From NCBI GenBank assembly GCA_947359465.1, contig OX375875.1, positions 61,133,981 through 61,197,980 of the forward strand: a DNA stretch of 64,000 bases, given 5' to 3'. Positions within the stretch are counted from its first letter, which is position 1, and every line of letters starts with the position of its first letter. Under the pieces are notes generated by a model that worked only from the letters and a program-made list of their open reading frames with translations, was not told where the DNA came from and ran no database searches. This DNA comes from Metellina segmentata. Taxonomy: Eukaryota; Arthropoda; Arachnida; Araneae; Tetragnathidae. Positions 58,379-64,000 of this stretch are shown piece after piece. Position numbers and translations under genes: made by a program.

Positions 58379-58707
58379 TAATGGTCATTTTAGTTAACGT
58401 CGTACTAGAGCAACACAACGGGCTATTGACGACGGTCCGGGATCAATCCCTTAAGGGAAAGATCCGAGGACAACACCTCGTAATTTTGAACCACGGTCAT
58501 ATGACGAGGCAACACCTGATCTGACACCTCACTCTCCAAACTTCCATACCAACCCAACGTGAGGACTTTCGGCCACGACAGATTTATGGTGCACCAGCCG
58601 CATCTACACCAGACGCTTACAAACATCCATGCCCGGACCCGGATTCGAAACAGGAACATCCCGATCTAGAAGCTAACACCTTAACCACTATACCGGTTGG
58701 TCGTCAT
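58379..58707 (-). mobile_element. SINE1, full length
   Basis: ggtaatggtcattttagtta to accggttggtcg. Head and body intact apart from point changes. Carries the shared 3' flank. Confidence 0.92.
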
Positions 58708-58719
58708 ACTTTTGGATTT

Positions 58720-60170
58720 CTTATTACTCATACACATAATATGAATTCAAAGACCACTCATTGTTCTGTTATGCTGATCAAGCTGTAAGTGTTTACTTTG
58801 CTGGTTTCTAATCAGCATTGTGTTACAGCCGGTTACAATGCGTTATTCTGGTAGATTAATCGGCATGTTATGTTTATTTAATGTTTGATACTGTTTATTG
58901 AAGTTACTGTCATAACCTCCTTCGTCATTCCTTGAGCCGCCAACACTTTCTTATAGGATATGGGAATAAAATCCTCCCACACTTATAGATCGTTAGAGTT
59001 GATTTAAGTCACAAGAATAAAGGTTTTGAATCGCTAAGCTACTCCACCAAACAAGTGTCATCGTTCAAAATGCAACGCAAAGGGTCGGTTCATAAAGGGA
59101 GAAGCCAAGAAGGACGGTTTAGGAATAAATAGTAAGACAAAATAATGAATGGTGACGTATTTTTATTTCTTTAACCGATTATATAAGAGTTGGTTGGTTG
59201 TTTATTTGGATGTTACGGCGAAAGGTTCAAATTAGAACAAGCGATTGTTTACAGGAAGGCATTATATTGTCTAAGACGATTACATAAGTTTATTTCAATT
59301 GGTTCGTCTTTTTTAATATCAAGTTTATCGCCCGTTTCAAAAATAATTACGAGTTCACGAATTATATGTTCGGAATAAACTTTAATGTTCATCACTTATA
59401 ACACAAGAAAAAGCGAAAAAGATTAATTTTTTTTGTTTGAAAATTGTGAACTAATTTATTTTTCGCGTTACTACTCATCTGATTATCTTAGCCATTCCAC
59501 AGTTTTATCAGACTGAGATAACACCTGAGGGCAATTCCATGAAGCATGAGAGAGAGAGAGAGATCAACAATTGTTTTGTGTAGAAAAGTAACTCCGTTCT
59601 TTTCTAAATAGTTTCTAGTTTTTCGATCAGAATTTAGCAACAACCTCTCTTCAGCTCTCACAATTCCCAAATGTAACGTCAGTCACAATAGCATGTAACG
59701 TTTAGTCCAATAAAAATTATAATTTAATTAATTAATCGAACAATTTTGTCAGTTGAGCATACTAATACCTTTTCCCATTAACTTCTCTCAGGAGAAGAAA
59801 AAAATGTGATTTTCGAAACTCTAAAATATTGACGTCCTATTCGTTATAACGTAAGTCACAGTGTGCAATGTTTCCAATTATATTACATAATTCACATTAA
59901 AGTTCCAAATTATGCCACGGACGCTTAAAGAACAAAAAAAAATCTGCAGATTAATTTTTGTTAAATAATCATGATCCATCTGCTATTTACTTTAAATTTC
60001 GTGTCTGATTGTAAAGTGAGTCACACGGAATTGTCCCTAAGAAGTTTTAGTGTAACCTGTTTCCATGAAGAACATTCTCAGTGAATAATCGTGATCGCGC
60101 TCATTATCAAAATAGAGTTAGTTTATTAAAAAAGCAGAAGCTGGAATGTATATTAAGATAAAAACGGAAC
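58720..60170. other. AT-rich unique DNA, possible intron
   Basis: No recognised element. A short GA run occurs near 59550. If the exon at 60175-60318 is real, this lies in its downstream intron. Confidence 0.45.
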
Positions 60171-60174
60171 TTAC

Positions 60175-60318
60175 ATTTACGATACTGTAATTGCTTTATT
60201 TCTTGGTGTATGTCTTGACTTTGACGACAACACAAAAGTCCTCTTGAAAATTGTGTATCCATTGTTGCCAAATTTCCAACCTTGGATTCCAATGCATCCT
60301 CCTCCACTTGCAAGATAT
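60175..60318 (-). CDS. Internal coding exon of an unidentified minus-strand gene
   Basis: Strong acceptor with a pyrimidine tract (gtctttcttactag) and a canonical gtaagt donor enclose 144 nt, a multiple of three. The exon starts with two bases of a split codon and ends with one. The single open frame reads ILQVEEDALESKVGNLATMD, then TQFSRGLLCCRQSQDIHQEI and KQLQYRK. Its charged, leucine-spaced composition suggests a helix or coiled coil, with a CC pair in the middle. I do not recognise the family. It is the best-formed exon in the window, and neighbouring exons were not found. Confidence 0.55.
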
Positions 60319-60399
60319 CTAGTAAGAAAGACGTCGCGATAAAGTAAACGTTCTAGATTATTAATTAGATACAAATAAATTTGTCAAAATAATGATTCA

Positions 60400-61320
60400 T
60401 CCAACAGTCAAATACGTATTAGAATAAAGTGCTCAAATGTGTTTTCTCTCTTATATGTGATAAAATAGTACCTGTAGCTCAAATTAATATAAAATTTTAA
60501 AACAAAATATGAAATAGTTTTAATAGAATGACATTTGTGCATGTTGGAGAAGGGCTACACAATAGGGAGAGTAACCCCCCACACACATATCTGCACTTCC
60601 TTAATATATTGTCCGTCTCGACGAGTTGGTATTTATCTGGATTTGGACGTAAGACAGGATAGGCAAGGACATATCACTTTCGGAGCACCCGCTGCAAAGC
60701 AGCTCATCTCCACATTATACACATAATAAAATTCAAACAAAGAAGTTTGTGTGAGGGGAGAAACTTAAATTAAAAATATAGATCGGGGGGCGTAAAAAGG
60801 CATACATATACTAGCTAGCACACTAAAAAAGCACTAATCAAATCACAATAAAGTAGTGTCCTTCCAACTACTGGCAGTGCTTAGGTTTTAATGATCGATT
60901 CTGGAAAGGGAACTTACCCCTTGTACTTCTGATGCAAAAAAGCATTTACAGTAAAATCAAGGAAATAGTTCAAGTGAAAATTTGACGAAATCAAAAATAT
61001 AAATTACGTTAAAAGCAATGATATAATTAGGTCACAAAATTGAAACACCCTTAAATCAAAAACACACAAGTGCTCACCCTCCCAAGTACTGCCCACACAC
61101 GATCGAAAGTGCTTAACTTGGGCTGGGATGTTGTCCCTAGAGACGCTGTAGTGATTTGGATTTGGACGTGTCTATTCATTCAATCAAGGTGTATATATAT
61201 ATAACCACCTTTGTGAAAATGTACTTTCCCAAGGTCACATGCCTTCTCACTGAAGCCGCGTAATACCAGTTTAAATGACAACCCATCATGTAATAGCAAT
61301 ATGTGTACCAAGTAACAAAC
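60400..61320. other. Unique DNA, nothing recognised
   Basis: No supported features. Confidence 0.5.
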
Positions 61321-61327
61321 ACAAATG

Positions 61328-61582
61328 AATTCTGTGCTCAGATGGTAAAATGTTATAAGTCCCTTTTTTTAATTTTTCGTGACGTCAATTTTAAGATTCA
61401 AGATTTAACATGTGGTTCTGTTGTTTTCGACTTATTACAGTTTTCCACCTTTGTTTTCTCATAAACTAAAAGAGAAAGACTTACGACATTTTGCCACCTT
61501 AACAAACCAGACTTCAGGATGGGACTTACTCAATTTTCTGGGAAAAGTGACTTATAACATTTTGCTATCTGAGCACAGAATT
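61328..61582. mobile_element. 255-bp element with ~40-bp inverted ends (MITE-like)
   Basis: Left end aattctgtgctcagatggta, then aaatgttataagtccctttt. The right end reverse-complemented is aattctgtgctcagatagca, then aaatgttataagtcactttt, 37 of 40 bases equal by eye. A third, internal copy of the inner motif (gacttacgacattttgcca) lies at about 61479-61500. No convincing TSD, so transposon status is likely but not proven. Confidence 0.65.
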
Positions 61583-61584
61583 GT

Positions 61585-62438
61585 TTCACATAATAAATGC
61601 ATAAATAAACATTCTCTCTTCCTTTGTTTACTTGTTGCAGAGTTTTTATTATGAATACAATGATTGACATTATTTTTCACTTCGGAAGTAGGGTAGGTAT
61701 TACACAACTTCGGGATATGAACATTCCCAACACCCCCTACCGCCTAGTGTAGCAAAGAACAGTCATCCCTCCCTTACATGGGGACTCTGAGGAGTGTAAA
61801 AAAAAAGTGGGGAGCCAATGAATGTAGGAAGCTACTGTACATATACGCCTGATAACTAAAACAACAGTAAAATCTCTCAAGATAAACAACCTTCGGTTTG
61901 TGGTTTACTTGGATTCTTAAATTTAAAATTCTTATAGCTGCTTAATTAGAAGCATCCAAAAATGACTTACAACAGCAGATCTGCAATAAGGTCCATATAT
62001 CTACGCCACGTGTCCTGGTACGTTTAACTCACCCTAACTCTCTCACAAAACACAAATATTTATTAAGAGGTTTTATTCCGACCCAATGTTTAACTCGGAC
62101 AAATGTGCAATTTTTTCTCTTCTTTTCCGTACCACCGGCCCCATTTTTATACAACTTATATAAAGTTTTCAACCGGTATCCCTTTATGCAGGGCTCCCAC
62201 ACAAGGGATGTCACAAGTACAAGAGTACTGGGGTACTAATGAACTGGGGATCGAGGACAAAAGCGAACCCGGGGTACGCGGAAAGTTTCTGTACTATAAT
62301 GATAACTGGAAAGATTTAAATTTCAAATCTCCATTTTATTCACAGTAAAATTGTACAATAAATTTGTAAAGACTGAAAGGTAAAAATAAAACAACTATAC
62401 ATTTCTGCAAGTTAAACATAGAATAGTAATGCATATTG
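61585..62438. other. Unique DNA, nothing recognised
   Basis: No supported element or exon. Confidence 0.5.
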
Positions 62439-62446
62439 CTATTCCA

Positions 62447-63627
62447 GGTACAGCTACAGTCTACGTTTATGAGCGGTAGCAACGGCCTTGGCGATTTTTT
62501 TGGCGCACTTCCAATGTCGCCAAGGAAAGAATTCTTTCACAAATATTTTTTTCCAAAAATATTTTTCTTTTTACAACGAAAAATGAAAGCTTGAAAACAA
62601 ATTTGAGAACGTTTTAAAAAGTATATTTTTTAAAAACTTTCACAAAAAGCAATAAGTTTAAACACATTTCAAAACACAATTGTGAACCAGCAGAAAAACT
62701 AAACTGCATTTGTTGGGTAAGAAAACCCTGAAACATCAATTGCACTAAATACAGTGAACATGTTGAAAAAGAAAAATATTTTTAAAAGAAAAACAGCAAG
62801 AAATAATACAACCTGATACATCATAACTGTTACGAGAAAAAATTATTAAACAAGAATATTCCACAAATGGCGAAAAAACAATACATAACAGAACTCTGAC
62901 GTGAAAAAAACAATTATAATAAAATAAAAGTTCCACAACTGTAGAAATACAAATAAAGGAACCAATGATATCAAAGAAAAAAATTTTAAAGGATCAATGC
63001 AATCAAAAGATATTTTAAAATCAAAATAACCAATGGAAGCAAAGAAAACATTTCAAACGAACCAATGAAATCAAACGACTTTAACAGATTTGGATGAACT
63101 TTCTAGAAAATTGAAAGTTACCGTTTGCCGAGGTTGCCATGAAAACTACAATAGCCGTAAAACCAGATGGGTTGCCTTAATCTACCGTAACTCGCTACTA
63201 GAAGTGCGCAAAAAAAATCGCCAAAGCCGTTGCCACCGCTCATAAACGTAAAAAATTATAATAAAATAAAAATTCCACAACTGTAGAAATACAAATAAAT
63301 GAACCAGTGATATCAAAGAAAAAAAAATTTAAAGGACCAATGCAATCAAAAGATATTTTAAAATCAAAATAACCAATGGAAGCAAAGAAAACATTTCAAA
63401 CGAACCAATGAAATCAAACGACTTCAACGGATTTTGGAAGAACTTTCTAGAATATTCAAAATGAAAATTGAAAGTTACCGTTTGCCGAGGTTGCCATGAA
63501 AACCACAACGACCGTAAAGCCAGATGGGTTGCCTTAATCTACCGTAACTCGCTACTAGAAATGCGCAAAAAAAAAAAAATCGCCAAAGCCGTTGCCACCG
63601 CTCATAAACGTAGAGTGTAGCTGTACC
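62447..63627. mobile_element. 1.18-kb TIR element with exact 8-bp TSD and internal duplication
   Basis: Termini ggtacagctacagtctacgt (left) and ggtacagctacactctacgt (right, reverse complement). The similarity runs about 60 bp, through tttatgagcggt-gcaacggc and ttggcgatttttt. TSD ctattcca at 62439-62446 and 63628-63635 is exact. The right part is tandemly duplicated (about 62911-63252 and 63253-63600), leaving an internal copy of the terminal repeat ending at 63250. No transposase. The 8-bp TSD fits hAT or Merlin-like elements, but the terminus is not one I can assign. Confidence 0.9.
62911..63600. repeat. ~343-bp tandem duplication inside the TIR element
   Basis: Both copies carry ttccacaactgtagaaatac, ggaagcaaagaaaacatttc, ttgccgaggttgccatgaaa and ctaccgtaactcgctactag. 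The copies are highly similar. The first ends in a truncated terminal repeat (gctcataaacgta). Confidence 0.93.
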
Positions 63628-63639
63628 CTATTCCATGAG

Positions 63640-64000
63640 GGACCCACCATCTAACATGGGCCGACCAACTCTATGTCGGAATGCCCCAAAGTAGGACTTC
63701 AACTGCTTTCGATCACACACGAGTCAAAAACTTTTCTTGAGTTTGCAGTGCCTGAGACCTAAGCAAATGATCAGAATAATAAAAAGGGAGTTAGTGTAAA
63801 TCAAGCCCGACACATAATAAAATTTAACCCTCATGCACGCGAACGCTGCTGCTAATCCCTCACAGGAAAAGAGCAAGCTCACACTGTCAGTCTGTACCTC
63901 GACTATCATTACTCCGGGCGCAATCCCACAGCAGTGCAGTGTGACGTTCCAACGGTGGGCACGCTGTTTGCCCAATTTATCCTAATAACGAGACTCGCCA
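63640..64000. other. Window end, nothing recognised
   Basis: Unique sequence with no supported feature. Confidence 0.55.

Overview
This is a eukaryotic, AT-rich, repeat-dominated window with no complete protein-coding gene that I can recognise. The best fit is an arthropod, probably a chelicerate and possibly a spider. This rests on degraded LINE RNase H and zinc-knuckle C-termini and Tc1/mariner families of the kind I associate with arachnid genomes, on abundant tRNA-derived SINEs, and on long gene-free spacing. It is inference: no conserved gene fixes the taxon. I see no bacterial operons, CRISPR arrays or rRNA.

Layout. 1-7.4 kb: unique AT-rich DNA with a GA microsatellite, a GC-rich patch (about 1.99-2.51 kb), a chimeric SINE with a perfect 14-bp target-site duplication (TSD), a 44-bp minisatellite and the first SINE cluster. 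7.4-14.9 kb: mostly unique, with a hAT C-terminal relic and a GTF2IRD2-like hAT relic split by a Harbinger-type MITE. 14.9-19.7 kb: nested SINEs, a LINE C-terminal zinc knuckle, an old ~200-bp tandem array, and a possible terminal exon whose splice acceptor lies inside another array. 21.8-25.5 kb: a SINE2 broken by a Tc1 relic, then a 173-bp satellite that contains a SINE2 head. 26.3-34.2 kb: the densest SINE region, with three or four families, nested insertions and shared 3' flanks. 34-44.9 kb: LINE RNase H relic, Helitron-like end with a 41-bp minisatellite, one full-length SINE1. 44.9-55.9 kb: Tc1 relic, pogo-type HTH relic and a palindromic mariner. 55.9-64 kb: a promoter-like island (TATA, CRE and E-box palindromes), a 126-bp array fused to SINE2, a well-formed internal coding exon (60.2-60.3 kb, minus), an inverted-repeat element, and a 1.18-kb TIR element with an 8-bp TSD.

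How it works together. Four tRNA-headed SINE families are distinguished here (my own working names). SINE1 is about 330 bp, begins gccgaccaaccgg and ends in an ATTACC/TACCAT-type tail. SINE2 is about 200 bp and ends in a TTTTATGG-type tail when read in reverse. SINE3 is about 450 bp with an AAC tail. SINE4 has a SINE1 body with a different tRNA head. Perfect TSDs, 5' truncation, 3' flank carry-over and nested insertion order give a readable history. SINE1 is the youngest active layer: it inserts into SINE2 and SINE4. Protein-coding content is limited to candidate exons: 60.2 kb, 56.7 kb, 53.5 kb, 39.6 kb, 18.8-19.2 kb and 8.7 kb, all on the minus strand. All are unassigned to a family and most are weak.
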